Shown here: positions 51,110 to 62,055 of the stretch, one piece after another | Layout of the letters: every line of letters begins with the position of its first letter | Numbering within the stretch: position 1 is the first letter of the stretch | Source: Aptenodytes patagonicus | Lineage: Eukaryota; Chordata; Aves; Sphenisciformes; Spheniscidae | Assembly: GCF_965638725.1 (NCBI RefSeq) | Contig: NC_134959.1 | Coordinates: forward strand, 13,868,417-13,932,416 | Direction: 5' to 3' | DNA length: 64,000 nt | Translations under genes and position numbers: made by a program | The notes under the pieces: generated by a model | Database searches by the model: none | Told to the model about the DNA's origin: nothing | The model's input: the letters and a program-made list of their open reading frames with translations, nothing else

Positions 51110-51556
51110 TCCGGTCTCGCTGTCGCTCAGCGCTGCTACCTACCGGCGCGCGCCGGCAGCTGCAGCCCGCCGGCCGGGCCCCGCGCAGCGCGCGCGCCCG
51201 CCCGCGCGCCCCCGCCCGCCCCCGCGCAGGGGCGCGCGGCCCCTCCCGCGCCCCCGGCCCGGCCGGCGGCGCCCGGCGCGCGGCCCCGCGGCGCGGGAAA
51301 ACCCGGCGGGCCGGCGCCGAGCGCGAGGGCGCGGCCGCGGCCCCGGGCGAAGGGCGGCGAAGGCGGGGGCGCGCTGGCCGGGGAGGCGCGCGCCCGGCGC
51401 CCGGGGAAGCCCCGCGGGGGGGGGGGGGGGGGCGGCCCGGCTGCTGGCGGGCGCTGGGAGCCGCCTTCCGCCGGGCGCTGCCGGTCGATCAACGTCCGCC
51501 CTCGGCGGAGGCGCGCCGCTCGTCGTAGGCCGTCTCGTTCGCCGCGCGGCGTTGAA
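51110..51556. promoter_or_regulatory. Strong CpG island, candidate promoter of an unannotated transcript
   Basis: About 450 bp of very high G+C packed with CpG (long GCGCGC and CCGCGG stretches), sharply bounded by AT-rich DNA on both sides. The URI1 promoter must be beyond the right edge, so this island belongs to something else. Open frames across it on both strands (for example 51006..51626 plus) are a by-product of base composition, with Ala/Arg/Pro/Gly-only translations. No splice donor could be assigned with confidence. Confidence 0.75.
51416..51432 (+). repeat. 17-base G homopolymer inside CpG island
   Basis: An uninterrupted run of G flanked by CCCCGC and CGGCCCGG. It is G-quadruplex-prone and also a typical place for an assembly length error. 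Confidence 0.9.
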
Positions 51557-53545
51557 GGACTTCTCTTGGAAGACTAGTTTGTTTGGAAATGAGAGCGCTC
51601 GGAGTGATTTACTGGATTTGATTTAAAAGACACAGCGGGAGCTGGCAAAATTCACGTATCGTGGGGTTAATGTGGGTTAGAACGGAGCTATTTGTAATAC
51701 AAAAATGTTGCATACCAAATACACACATCTGATTTCTTTTAATCCCAGCTCATTTTTTGCAACATAAATCACTTCGTTAAAATGAACAGCTAAAACAGCT
51801 GGTTTAGACACTCTCGAAACATACAAAAATCTGCTGCTTTAGATGCTCTAAGTGAGCAATAAAAAGTGCTAAGTGCAACTAGTCTTACAGGAGAGAGAGG
51901 GAAGTAAATCCGGTTTACCTCTAAACGCACGTCACGGGCTCCACCGACCCAGGCCAGGCCTGCAGCTGCCGGTGCAGACCCAGCTGCACTGAGCGCACAA
52001 CGTCCGCTGCCTTTTCCTTCAGCTTCTCCAGGCCGGACTTCCTCAGCTTCGGAGGGGAAGTGTCCCCCCCCACACGACCCCTTCTCTGGGTAACAGGCAG
52101 GTGCCCAACTTACTTGTGGACAATTAAAGAAGATGAAAGAGTCAAATTTGCCTCCCAATGAGGAATGGAAGTGGAGCAGGTAATTTGCAGTGCATAATTG
52201 ATGCAATCATGGCCCTGCAAGGGCCGTGTGGGGCGGCTGCAGGGCGGTGGGGCACGGCACAGCATGGCTGGGGCACACTGACTTGTCCCCGTGGCCATCC
52301 AGTGCCCACGCAGGCAGCTGCCACCACTCTCATTTTGGACCAAAGACATCTTGTGCAGCGATGTCTTTCCCCGTTGTCGTCTCCTGCTGCGTTTCCACCT
52401 GCCTGTGAAGTCATGCCTGGTTGCACTTTCAGCTGGCACTGCTCCTCTGTGCCCGAGCGGGCTGGGGACACCGGGACGGGGCTGGGGACGGGGCTCCTTC
52501 CAGCACACGCATTCCTGTGCCACCCCGGTGACCGGCTGCCAAAGCCACCCCAGCCCCGGCCGGGCCACATCCTTCCTGCTGAGGACATACAAAACCTCTT
52601 GGGAAACACCGGGAAGAACCAAAACCCCCTTCCTCAGCCCCGTGCCCGGAGCCCTCGGCAGCACTCCCCGGCAGACGAGGAGCCATTCCGGAGGCAGCAG
52701 GAAAAGCCATCAAGGGTGTTTCAGAAATCGATTAAACTGTTCCCTTATTATTTAAGTGAATAAAACATCTAACTGCAGCACTGGGGGCAAAAGACTCATC
52801 TCAACAGATTGATTTACTACCAGGAACCCTACATGCCTCAAATTTTGGGCACTGTTGCTTCATCCTAGTGTTTGCTTCATCTGTGCATTGGTGGTCATCT
52901 GCATCCACTTGTTGGCTTCAGTGTTGCACAAAAAGCAAATTTTAAGTCCTCGCTGGGATGGGCCTTCACGTGATCATTTTTTTACACTGTCTAGGTTTTT
53001 ATCTGCTTTGGTAGATTTATTTTTTTGTTCAGCATTTGCAAACGTTCTCCAGAAATCCTACAGCCGTCTCTTCTTGCTCTAGGCACCACACAGTGAATCT
53101 ACTGGTAAAGCCCAGGTGAAGAGAGTGAAGATGCAGGATCATTCCCGCCTGCAAACCCTCTGACAAGTAAATACACTGCGGAAAGGGCACAGACGCATTC
53201 AGGCTCCCTATTAGGGAAAACACTCATGTGCTTAGTTTTAAGCATGTGGTTAAATCCATTCTTCTTTGCAAAATCTTTGAGACATAAGCACATGCCAAAG
53301 TGCATTCCTGAGTAAGGATGCTTCCCTGAACCGAGGCCGTAATTCATTAAAACCCAAGGTGCATTTATCCTACTTTTTCCCGTGAGCAGGGATGTGAAAA
53401 AAGGGGAGGGGGGGAAAGAAAACAAGCAAAGAATTAATTTTGATTTGAAACTGATCTATGGTGACAAGGGGCATTTGGTTTTGTTGAAGTAACTAGAAGT
53501 GGGAAGTATTTCAGAAGATCTCTAAATAAATCTTTTTAAAGGGGT

Positions 53546-53582
53546 TTCTCCCTCTCTCTCTTTCTTTCTCTCCTTTTCCCTC
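53546..53582 (+). repeat. (CT)n-rich pyrimidine tract
   Basis: Pyrimidine-only stretch of CT and CTTT units. Confidence 0.9.
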
Positions 53583-53914
53583 TAATTACCCATGTCTGGT
53601 AGTCTTGGATCTCAACCCCTTGTTATTTAAAATACATATTCATGGAACTATATTTTACAGTTGCACTGTTCTGGTTACAAAATAGCTTCTACTTTTCTAG
53701 GACATAATTTCATTTTGTTTAGCCAAGAATTCATTAAAGAAGCTATAAATAACCTCCTTTAAATATTTAGCCGTGAATAGAGGGTGGACTGGCATTGATG
53801 GCTTATTTTAGTACTAATGCAATATGCTTTAAAAAAAAAAAAAAACGCATTTGAGCATGAATCAAGCTAATGATTAACACTTTCAACGTGATTCTCGGGA
53901 TCCACTTAAAACGG

Positions 53915-54075
53915 AGATTGCCCCCTCCCAGCCGGCGAGCTTCGGGCGCGGGAGGGCTGAACAACTTTCCCTTCAGTTTTTCGTTCAGCAAAACGCAATT
54001 TGCTCCGTGTGGCGGGGCAAACGCAGCCCCGCGGCTTCGATGGGCTGCTCCCCCAGGCAGGGTCCCCGGCTATGG
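53915..54075. promoter_or_regulatory. Small CpG-enriched patch
   Basis: About 160 bp with several CpGs (CCGGCGAGCTTCGGGCGCGG) about 1.2 kb beyond the predicted URI1 poly(A) site on the minus strand. Function unknown. Confidence 0.35.
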
Positions 54076-55262
54076 GCCCCTTCTTGCCCTCCTGCTGCCA
54101 CACAACTTGGCCAGCATTTTCTGCCCATGAAACTACATCACCTTCCCAAACGCATAGCAGAGAACACCGGAGTTAGATGGAGTGCTGCCTTTTTTTAAAA
54201 GTCGCCTTAGAAAAAGAAGTTCCAACGCCTTCACCTCCCTTTTAAGCACAGAGAGAAAAAAGTGTTGAAAAAGGGGGAGTTGGTGATTCTGTTTTAATGC
54301 ATGAAGCTGCACTGTGAGCTAACCTGCTGCGATCCGAGAGCAAAGGCTAGGAGCGCAAGGCACGGTTATTTTAGGGGAAGGTGAGGAAACGGCATTAGCC
54401 GACACCCTGTCCATGGATGGCCAAGATTTGGAAAACCAGATGCTGGTGGCTCTCAGGCTGCGTGTTTACTGCGGCCAAAAGCAAATCCTTCCTTACACCT
54501 CCCAAGTCTTTTTGCCTCACTTTTTAGGCTGTGGTTTGATGATGTCAGCTGGAGAGTAACACCAGTTTAAGGTACTTCAGCTCCCCGTGCCCTCTGCCAA
54601 CGTTTTCCCTTGTCCTTGCTCAACACATTACCCCTCTAACTGTGCTGATACAGACATGCTGAGAAAGATTAGGAAACTCGCTAGCTTCAAAAAAACATGC
54701 ACAACTATTGAAACAAAAAAATCCCAAACCCAGTAGTTTGTTTTTTAAACCCAGCTCCATCGCCTATTACCACTCAAGGGGTGGCCCCAGCAAAAGCTGT
54801 GTCAGCACAAGGGAGGGGATGGCAAGAAGACAGGAGGGAGCTGCTGGGCAGGGACTCCTGAAGCCAGGATTGCTCTCAGTCAAGAGAAGGATACACAAAA
54901 CTGTACCCCGAGTGCCGCAGTGCTGTTGCATTTTGAAATAAAGTTGAAGCATTAAGACATTTTTCCTTAGTGCTGACTCCCTCTGGGCATTCCCAAGACA
55001 ATTACAATGTTTTCTGAGTATACAAAAGAACTAGGAGATTTTGTAATCAGAGTCTGAGTTTACGCTTCTCTCCTTAAGAGCATTCAATTTCCATGGACAT
55101 TCATTAGCAGGAGGTTAAAACACAATGGCAGAAGAGAATGGACTGCTTTTATGACCATGTGGTAGTAAACACTTCAAGCTAGAAATGCAAGTTCAAAATA
55201 AAAACCTCTCCGTGTTGTTTCCAAATTAGTAGCAAAGCAACAAAAAACACACAACTTTCACA

Positions 55263-55884
55263 GCTTTTTTACTGAAAATTTAATTTTACAAAATACCCTT
55301 TTCCATCAAAGAAACTTGCCTGCAATGTACATGAACCCAGCGTTTTATAGATCTGTACAGTGAGACATCAGAGAGGTTTGAAAGAAGGAAAAAAACTTTT
55401 AGCAGACACCTAGTTGCAAAACCTACAGCAATGTGAATACAAGTGTGTCTTAAAATGCTAAAGCAAGTAATGCAATATAATTGGTGAATCTATTTGAAAT
55501 GTGAAAAGTTTCCTTAAAATGGTCCATATGGTACGTAGAACATCACAGCTGGCACAAAACTGCCTGTATTTAGGTTTAAACACAAAAACAAAGTATGTAA
55601 GGAGCAGTTTTTGAAAAAGAACCCAAGTGCTGCTATCATAAGGCAAACATATACAAAGGTGCTGACAGCACACAGGGAAATCGACAAAACAGGATGACTA
55701 CTCAAGTGTTCAAACACGGAACTTTTTCTGTTAATGTTGCCAATAAACGTGTAAAAGATAACCAATGCCAAATTAACATAGGACACCCTTTTAACTAGCT
55801 AGGTGTAACGCATATAGTTTTACATCATCTCAACAAACGTGAAACTAGGCATGAGTACTCCAACTTCGGCTGGCTAGGCAGGGC
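55263..55884 (-). other. URI1: URI1 3' UTR (predicted)
   Basis: About 620 bases lie between the URI1 stop codon and the first convincing polyadenylation signal downstream on the minus strand. The segment is AT-rich with no coding signal. Its lower end is inferred from the ATTAAA and GU-rich arrangement, not from a transcript, and longer isoforms using signals further left remain possible. Confidence 0.65.
55279..55284 (-). terminator. URI1: Polyadenylation signal ATTAAA for URI1
   Basis: ATTAAA on the minus strand is followed within about 10 nt by a CA cleavage-type dinucleotide. A GU/U-rich element (GTTGTGTGTTTTTTGTTG) occupies 55237..55254 about 25 to 45 nt downstream. This is the normal order for a vertebrate poly(A) site. 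I see no AATAAA between it and the stop codon. Confidence 0.6.
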
Positions 55885-56073
55885 CTAGTTAGTCTGCTGC
55901 ATCCTGGCAGCTTTGAATTTTGAAATCCTCTTCGCAGTTTCTTCTGATGCTTCGGACAAAACTTCCTCCGATTTTCGCTCCAGAATGGTAGGCAGGACCG
56001 GGTGAGCAATGACTGGGTGAGGTATTAAGGAGGGAGACAAAGGCTCCTTTTCTATAACAGTTCCGGAAAATGC
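55885..56073 (-). CDS. URI1: URI1 terminal coding exon
   Basis: Acceptor GTTGTAG; 62 codons plus TAG at 55885..55887. It begins AFSGTVIEKEPLSPSLIPHP, a proline-rich linker with an LSP motif, and ends in a short basic helix, ETAKRISKFKAARMQQTN. The exon is too small to stand out as a long reading frame, but it joins in phase 0 to the preceding exon and matches the URI1 C terminus as I remember it. Confidence 0.95.
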   Translation of the reverse strand, partial: AFSGTVIEKEPLSPSLIPHPVIAHPVLPTILERKSEEVLSEASEETAKRISKFKAARMQQTN

Positions 56074-59000
56074 CTACAACAGAAGAGAATACTCAAAATG
56101 AGCTAATAAAATGCAAATGTGAAGCTATGCCCATAAGGTCATTACCCTATATTAGCCTGATTAGGATTGTTATTTCTTTTAATCAGAAGTAAAGAAATAT
56201 CTTTAAATCGATGATTGTTCCTTGCATAAGTAACCAAATTGTAATTAACCTCAAAATATAGCTCGTTCAAAGATGACTGAATGAAAGACAGTGTCTTAAA
56301 AGTACTACTTAATCTCATTCCTACTGCATAAATGATCTAAAAATTTGCTTCCTCGCTGACACGTGCTCAAGAAATAACACAGCTGATGTAATATATAGCT
56401 TCATTTTGGATAAGAAATGGAGAGATTTTGCAAAGTAGGAGTATGTCAGCATTTCCATCATACGTCATATTTTATGACTTAATATCTTCTAATTGCATCA
56501 AGCTGACACACTGCATACAAATTGGCAAGCACATATTGTTTGTTCTTTTCTCCTTACCAAATATGATCAAAAAATGGTGAAAGCAATTTATACTTAAGAA
56601 AACGGCAAACTCACTTCCAACTATTTTTCTCTATAAAAGGTCTAATAAAAACATTTAATGTTTAAAAATTGTAATTTATATGCAGCTGATTGTATGACTT
56701 AATCCTTTTTAACTTAGCTAAGAAATGACCGTGATTCTTGGAAAACATTGGAAAAAAGGCAACTCAGTATTACTTGTCATAAACATATTTAAGAACAAAT
56801 CACCCTACTATGTATTGAAAACAGAAAATTCAGAATGCCTGAGGACAAGGGGAAGCAGTTTACATCCAAGGTTTGATGCTCATACTGGGCACAAAGGAAT
56901 GCACACCAGATTTATTAACTATGCTTAGTTCTGCTTTTTCGTAACTCAGTTACCAAGAAAAACAAAGCAAAACAAACCAGCCATTCTTTTCTTGCAGGAC
57001 CTGCAAAAAAGCAGTGGGTTTTGTTTTCTGCTCCAACAGCCACAGTATGCCTAAAGCCGTGCCTGTACACAACTGCATTTGTTCTAACAACACGCTCATT
57101 TTCAAAAACAGGTGAGCAAAATACAACCTAAGATGATCGTGGTGAAATTAGAAAGAAAAAAAGTTAGCGTGTTGCAAATAGTAATGGAAAAGTAATGTAT
57201 TTCGAACACCCACAAAAACAACCAAAAGCAAAACAGCAGCGTTTAAGAAGGCATGTCTAACTAAAGTGTTTTGCTCACTCTCCTTCAGTTACTTAGAAAA
57301 TACATTATATTGTAGAGAATAATCGTGCCATATTCAGAAAATGGACTAATGGGTAACATCTAAAGTGTACTTAGCTGTTTTATAAAAATATAGCAAATAT
57401 ATTGCAGAAAGTATGCAACGTGAAGTGTTAACTCTACAGATGGATCTTCCACCATGAATCTTCACATCCTGCCTGGATTCGTCTGTAGCTGTTTGTATGA
57501 AAAATGATGATAAACAATAGCTTTTATGAGGAATTCATTTCTTGTCAAAAATAATTTTTCTAAAAATAGTGTTTTCATTGAACTTGCCCATTGCACTGGG
57601 AACTACTGAAAAGTCCATTTCATCTAGTTTGAAAAAATCAGTGTAAGTTCTTACAAAAAAAAAAAAGAATCTATGCCATGAATTTCAGAGCAGCGGCTAC
57701 ATTTTATTCTTGTACTCATCCAGTCACTGAGCAACTGTACATTTTCCCTTACGTCGTACAGTCTCTTTCCTTTATGATGAAGCCCTGAACTTTCCAAACG
57801 TGTGAAAATAGATTTGTTTGGGATCACTAATGGCCCTAGTCTGGAATAAGATGAGTAGAGGTGTAATGCTTTCTTCCACAGGGCAATTCCTCTGCCTTTG
57901 GCAAGTCCAAATAATAACTCAGCTGATATTTGTGTGTTTTAAAACTTAAAACCACCACCTGGAAACCAGCTGTCTAGTAGCTGTGCAACACAGGTTACAC
58001 AGAATCAACTCTTCCCTCTCAACAACTAAGAAGCACAGATTGTTCTCTTTTTTTTTTTAATCCTGTTGTACATCCTGCAGTGAAATTTTCAGGATGACCC
58101 AGCAGATGTGACACTGGTTTCAGTAACACCGGCAAGTGACTACTTTGTCAGATCTTTACAGAAGAGCTTCAGGTCTCGGGGAAGCCACCTGACTCGTCTC
58201 CTCCCCTCTGCCCCTAGGATGCGTATGACAGAAGCTTGTCACCTGATAAAGTCCTTCTGAAGCAAACTAGGTAGGAGTTAAAAAATTATTTTAAAGAAAT
58301 CAAACTGATGGTATAGGCAAGTACAGTCATTAGATTTCTCGTTTTTATCCCTGCCAACAAGCAATAATTAATTAAAAACTGTACCTCGGTTGTCCCTGAA
58401 GAGGGAGGAAGCTTTTTCGGTAGCTGCTGCTGCCCCTCCTCCTCCTCTTCCTCCAGTATGCCTTCGCTGTTGTCACTCTGAGTAGCTTCATCACAGCTAA
58501 TACTCCTCTGAACTCCTCGTCTGTCATCAAACTCAGCAGCACTGTTCTCACTGGTATCGCTACAAACACTGTTCTCTCTGCTTCGAGACTTCAAAATTGA
58601 TTTACGAGGGACATATTCTCCATTCACAACATCAACAAAGACTCTATAAAGGAAAATGTTAGCTTTAATAAACCATTTCAGGATCAGATGACAAATTTAC
58701 AGTGATCTTGCTTTGTCTTTTGTACAAATTAATTATGATGTGCTTTTCCAACTTTTTGGCTGCAGAATTACAATACTGTACCTTTAGAGGCATTTTATTT
58801 ACCAACGTACAAGAATCAATTCTGCAGAGCAAATACTGTTTTGCCCTTTAAGCATCAAGTTGGTACACTCTTTCAGCAGAAAATGTATAGCTCTTTGAAA
58901 AGCATTAGAAAACAGAATAGTGTGAGTTACAAAAAGTTAGAAAAAAGGTAAATTAAACGATTGCCAGGGTTGTTTCTGTAAAGAGAAACAAGATCACCAC

Positions 59001-62000
59001 GACGGAAGGTTTTCTACAATGAAGTCCTTGTCAAATGTAGAATATAAAAACAAATACTTGAACCATTCATTGCACATGGAAAGGATAAAGCTTTTTCCTG
59101 ACAAGTGCCATAATCTTCTGCTTTCAGTTAAAAAAAAAATAAAATAAAAAAATCAGCTTTTGAGATCAGATCAACACGAAGACACTTTTCAAGTATTAAC
59201 AGACTGTAAACTGATAAAGAGGCCTCTTCCTACAGTTTGCACTCCATCTCCATGACTTAAAAAAGTCAAGGGTGGGTGGAGTAGAGAGAGTGGCATTAGA
59301 AGACAGCGCCAATTTTACCAAACTCATAAAGGAGGAGCCCAATGACTGGATGAGTTTTCAGGGTGTTACTTGTTTCTTAACAGCTTTATTCATCAGGCAC
59401 TCAGGGGAACACTTGCGTATCTCTACAGAAGATGGAGTTCCTTTGCAGAACTCAGGGAGAACACCATGAAAGAATCCTTTACCTCACCTTCAGCCCCAGC
59501 AACTGTAATTACAGGATGGGTTTTAACTTTTCACGCTTTGTGACACATTTTTTAAGATATTAGGTGCCTGAATACACCGACATACAAATGCAGCGTGATT
59601 TTCACAAGCACTTAACCAATCTAATAGGTGTCTGTGTTCATCTTTACAAACCTAAATACTCGTTTTAACTCTCCCGGCGCCTTAGTTTAGTATTTTATAC
59701 AGTCCTCTAAGCCCAACACTGTTTTTCAAGCTCTCCGAGTGTGGGTATTCTACAGGTGACCACTTCTTTTTACAGAGAATAGAGACAGTGATGGACTAAA
59801 GTCAGGGAGAGAGAATGCAAGAGAAACTATGCAAACAAAGACCTGAGTGTATTCTGAAGATACTGCAAGGAAGAGACAAAAACCAGCAATTAGTAACTGG
59901 GAAAGGAGGAGTATTACAAGTGACAGATTTGGTCAGTTATGTTTGAAAACAAACACAGAAGCAAATGACATGGAATTAACCAGCATACATAACAAATTGC
60001 TGTCTTCCTTTATGCAGATGGTATGTACTGGCAAATTTACCTCAATTTCAGAAGCTCTGAAAAAGTAGATAAATGATGAATTGCTAGTTGGAAAAGGAAA
60101 TTTTAAGCTCAGGAATGTTTTATGGATATGAAAGCACGGCAACCATGCAGAAGCCACAAACTTTCATTTTTAAGTAGTAAATTCAGTTCCAGCTGTTTCT
60201 TTCAGGAAATAGCAGGCTCGGTTTCATACTACAGGTGAACAGAAATGAAAAGAGAAGGTCTGCTAAGGGGAAAGCTTACACGCCAATGCTATAAATTACA
60301 CACCGGTAAATGTCTGCTGGGGTTTTGATGTTAGGCAGTTCTGGAGTTGCATGGCCATTGCCATTGCTGTTCTTCCTTTTACGCTTGGCCTCTTCTTTCT
60401 TTTCACTGAATTTCAAAGTAGTATTTTTTCCTGTGTTTATTCTTACCTGAAAATTGAACACAAATGATGGTCTAGACCATAAAATCAACAATCACCAGGA
60501 TGCAGATCAACTGACTTCCGACATTCTCCTATCCAAGCAGTTGAGGACTACGAAGCATAGATAAGTTAAACAAATGTATGAATGGTAACATTCATAGTGT
60601 GAACTGTTTATTCTTTACCACTTGCACTAGGCTGGGGCATTTCTTTGCACTAATGTGCATAGATTTTGCATATAATATATGACAATCTGCTTATTCAAAC
60701 TCTGCTCAACAGCTGAGCTCTTCAACAGTCAATTTCAAGTCAAGTAAAAAGTCGTTTTAAAAACTCCTAGACAGGATACGACCTTTTACAACAGCTGGAA
60801 GCCAGAACAGCAAGGTATACATTTGAAGATCATTTTTTTAATACCATATTTGAAACTGCAGGATTTAAACAGTGGGTTTCAAGCATTCAAAAAAAATCCA
60901 AATAAATGTCACCTACAGTTAGCATTCTACATTATCTACATTACCTAAAATTTCCTATTTTAGATATGGTATATATGTTTTATGCAATCTCTTGAAAGAA
61001 AGATAAAAATAATGAAGTACAAACCCTTTTAGGTTCAACAGTGTGAGAGAAAAAAATAGTTGGAACAGAGTTATCTCCAACATCTATGTCATCTTCATCA
61101 TCACTGTGATAATAAGTAGAGCCATTAACTTGGCCACCAAACAAGTCTGAATTTGTTACTTCTTCATGGAAGTTGCCCTGAGTAATACAGTCTTCTGCTC
61201 TATACGTCCCGTTCAAATCTGTCCTCTTATCTTCTTTCTCCTCTTCAGAGGAGGTTGTATCTTCTCCATTTGTCTCAACTGTATCAGTCATCCTATGAAA
61301 TGAAAAATACCTAAGTGAACTGAGGCAATTCATACTCTTGAGAGACACAGGCATACAAAATAATGAACAAGCCTGTACATAATTTTCTTTACCCAGGTAC
61401 TATTTTTTTAGCCAGATTGCGGAACTTTGTTTATACTCTGTAAGAACGACTATGTCCTTTCCATGTCAACTGGAAATACCAAAACTGTGACATTATGGCT
61501 AACATACGTATTGCTTTAGAATCAGAATAGATCTAAGGATGTCATTAAATGCTAAATGTGTAACTCCTACATTGTAAATGATGGATTTTCCTAGCCTGTG
61601 GGAAATGGATTTTATTTCCCCCTTTTCTATCATCTTAAAGAAAAAATACTGTAATGCTGGACTGCCGTGGTTGCACAGAGGCAGGTTTTACCACCTTTGG
61701 CCTTGCAGTGCGCGCTTTGTTCATGTTCCACCCTTCTTCCACCTATTATAATTTTAACTGCATCAGTCTAGTCAGCTATTTGCACTTACGGTGAGATCCT
61801 TTGCGTACAAACAGAATCACACACCTATATTTTTCTGAATTCCAAACCTGACTGTGCTACAGCAGTACTATTACCTGTCAAGTTCACCAAGTATCTCTTC
61901 TTGTCTCTCGAGCTCTTCTAAGCGGGCCCACAGTTCCTCCTCTGACTGAAAACGGCCCATTGACTTTGTATCACTTCCATTTGCTGGAAAATCTACCTCA

Positions 62001-62055
62001 AAAACGTTTGATACTTTTGGCTTTGAATGAGGTTTGTGAGCAGTTCGGTATTTTC
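55885..62055 (-). CDS. URI1: URI1, unconventional prefoldin RPB5 interactor 1 (3'-terminal five exons, 5' part outside window)
   Basis: Five minus-strand exons (62055..61875, 61292..61025, 60446..60304, 58643..58385, 56073..55885) splice to 1040 nt in one continuous frame. They encode 345 C-terminal residues plus TAG. Landmarks are a KPHSKPK start, the ELWARLEELERQEE helix, an acidic stretch, the GDNSVPTIFFSHTVEPKR block, a basic KRKRKN cluster, PADIYR, NGEYVPRKSILKSRSREN and a C-terminal SKFKAARMQQ helix. All match vertebrate URI1 as I remember it. In known biology URI1 is a subunit of the prefoldin-like module that works with the R2TP co-chaperone. It binds the RNA polymerase II subunit RPB5 and PP1-gamma and shuttles between cytoplasm and nucleus. 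The prefoldin alpha-type domain is N-terminal and lies past base 64000. No coding break is seen. The promoter is not in the window. Confidence 0.97.
56074..58384 (-). other. URI1: URI1 last intron (2.3 kb)
   Basis: AT-rich intron between the PRKSILKS exon and the terminal exon. I see only short A-runs (for example 57654..57665) and a T-run near 58050, and no repeat family I can name. Confidence 0.85.
58385..58643 (-). CDS. URI1: URI1 exon with SILKSRSRENSVCSD phospho-region and poly-Glu
   Basis: A 259-nt exon (acceptor TTTATAG, donor GTACAG): one base completing Arg, then 86 codons ending GTTE in phase 0. It carries NGEYVPRKSILKSRSREN followed by SVCSDTSENSAAEFDDRRG. The R-S-R-E-N-S stretch fits an RxRxxS basophilic kinase site. 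From memory, it corresponds to the serine in human URI1 (near residue 371) reported to be phosphorylated by S6K1 with release of PP1-gamma. A run of six Glu then GQQQ is encoded by a CTC/TTC-type trinucleotide-like tract on the plus strand and may vary in length. Confidence 0.95.
58644..60303 (-). other. URI1: URI1 intron (1.66 kb)
   Basis: Intron between the basic exon and the PRKSILKS exon. It contains a short A-rich simple tract near 59129..59152 and otherwise single-copy sequence with no exon-like conserved frame that I can see. Confidence 0.85.
60304..60446 (-). CDS. URI1: URI1 basic exon (VRINTGKN ... KRKRKN)
   Basis: A 143-nt exon that starts in phase 0 directly after a TTTTCAG acceptor and ends with the first two bases of an Arg codon (donor GTGTGT). 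It encodes VRINTGKNTTLKFSEKK, a basic cluster EEAKRKRKN that resembles a nuclear localisation signal, and then PELPNIKTPADIY. Reading through the donor gives a short extension that does not resemble URI1, while splicing restores the family sequence, so the donor choice is firm. The first exon bases, GTAAGA, themselves look like a splice donor, but the frame requires them as coding sequence. Confidence 0.95.
60447..61024 (-). other. URI1: URI1 intron (578 bp)
   Basis: Short AT-rich intron bounded by GTTTGT and TTTTCAG on the minus strand. Nothing else is seen. Confidence 0.85.
61025..61292 (-). CDS. URI1: URI1 acidic exon
   Basis: A 268-nt exon with a CATAG acceptor and a GTTTGT donor: one base completing Arg, then 89 codons. 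The peptide begins MTDTVETNGEDTTSSEEEKE and ends GDNSVPTIFFSHTVEPKR. A short acidic run (DDEDDID) sits where I recall mammalian URI1 having a much longer poly-Asp tract. Many Ser/Thr residues in acidic context suggest CK2-type phosphorylation; that is inference. The ATG near the exon start is internal, since the upstream exon joins in frame across the intron. Confidence 0.95.
61293..61874 (-). other. URI1: URI1 intron (582 bp)
   Basis: Short intron bounded by GTAATA and CATAG on the minus strand. Nothing else is seen. Confidence 0.85.
61875..62055 (-). CDS. URI1: URI1 exon with KPHSKPK and ELWARLEELERQEE segments
   Basis: This is the first URI1 exon visible in transcription order, 181 nt. 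The acceptor reads ACACAG and the donor GTAATA. It starts with two bases that complete a codon from an upstream exon outside the window, carries 59 full codons, and ends with two bases (AG) that complete an Arg codon in the next exon. The peptide opens KYRTAHKPHSKPK and ends in a charged, coiled-coil-like helix closing with EEILGELD. In human URI1 this part belongs to the region reported to contact RPB5. The frame matches the next exon exactly, so the boundaries are well supported. Confidence 0.95.

Larger units (their letters stand above)
51557..55262. other. Intergenic between CpG island and URI1 3' end
   Basis: Mixed DNA. Overlapping frames at 52110..52763 on both strands are compositional. 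A minus-strand GTAAGT donor-like word lies near 52107..52112. No gene is seen. Confidence 0.5.

Noticed and set aside
51006..51626. 206-codon plus-strand frame, and a 118-codon minus-strand frame, over the CpG island
   Set aside because: Both are Ala/Arg/Pro/Gly-rich products of extreme G+C and are open on both strands.
52110..52763. Several overlapping frames up to 201 codons on both strands
   Set aside because: Multiple competing frames in GC-rich sequence without family similarity point to composition, not coding.
60303..60304. Read-through versions of the URI1 exons ending in short non-family tails
   Set aside because: Splicing at the GT donors restores continuous URI1 sequence across all four junctions. 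The tails are intronic.
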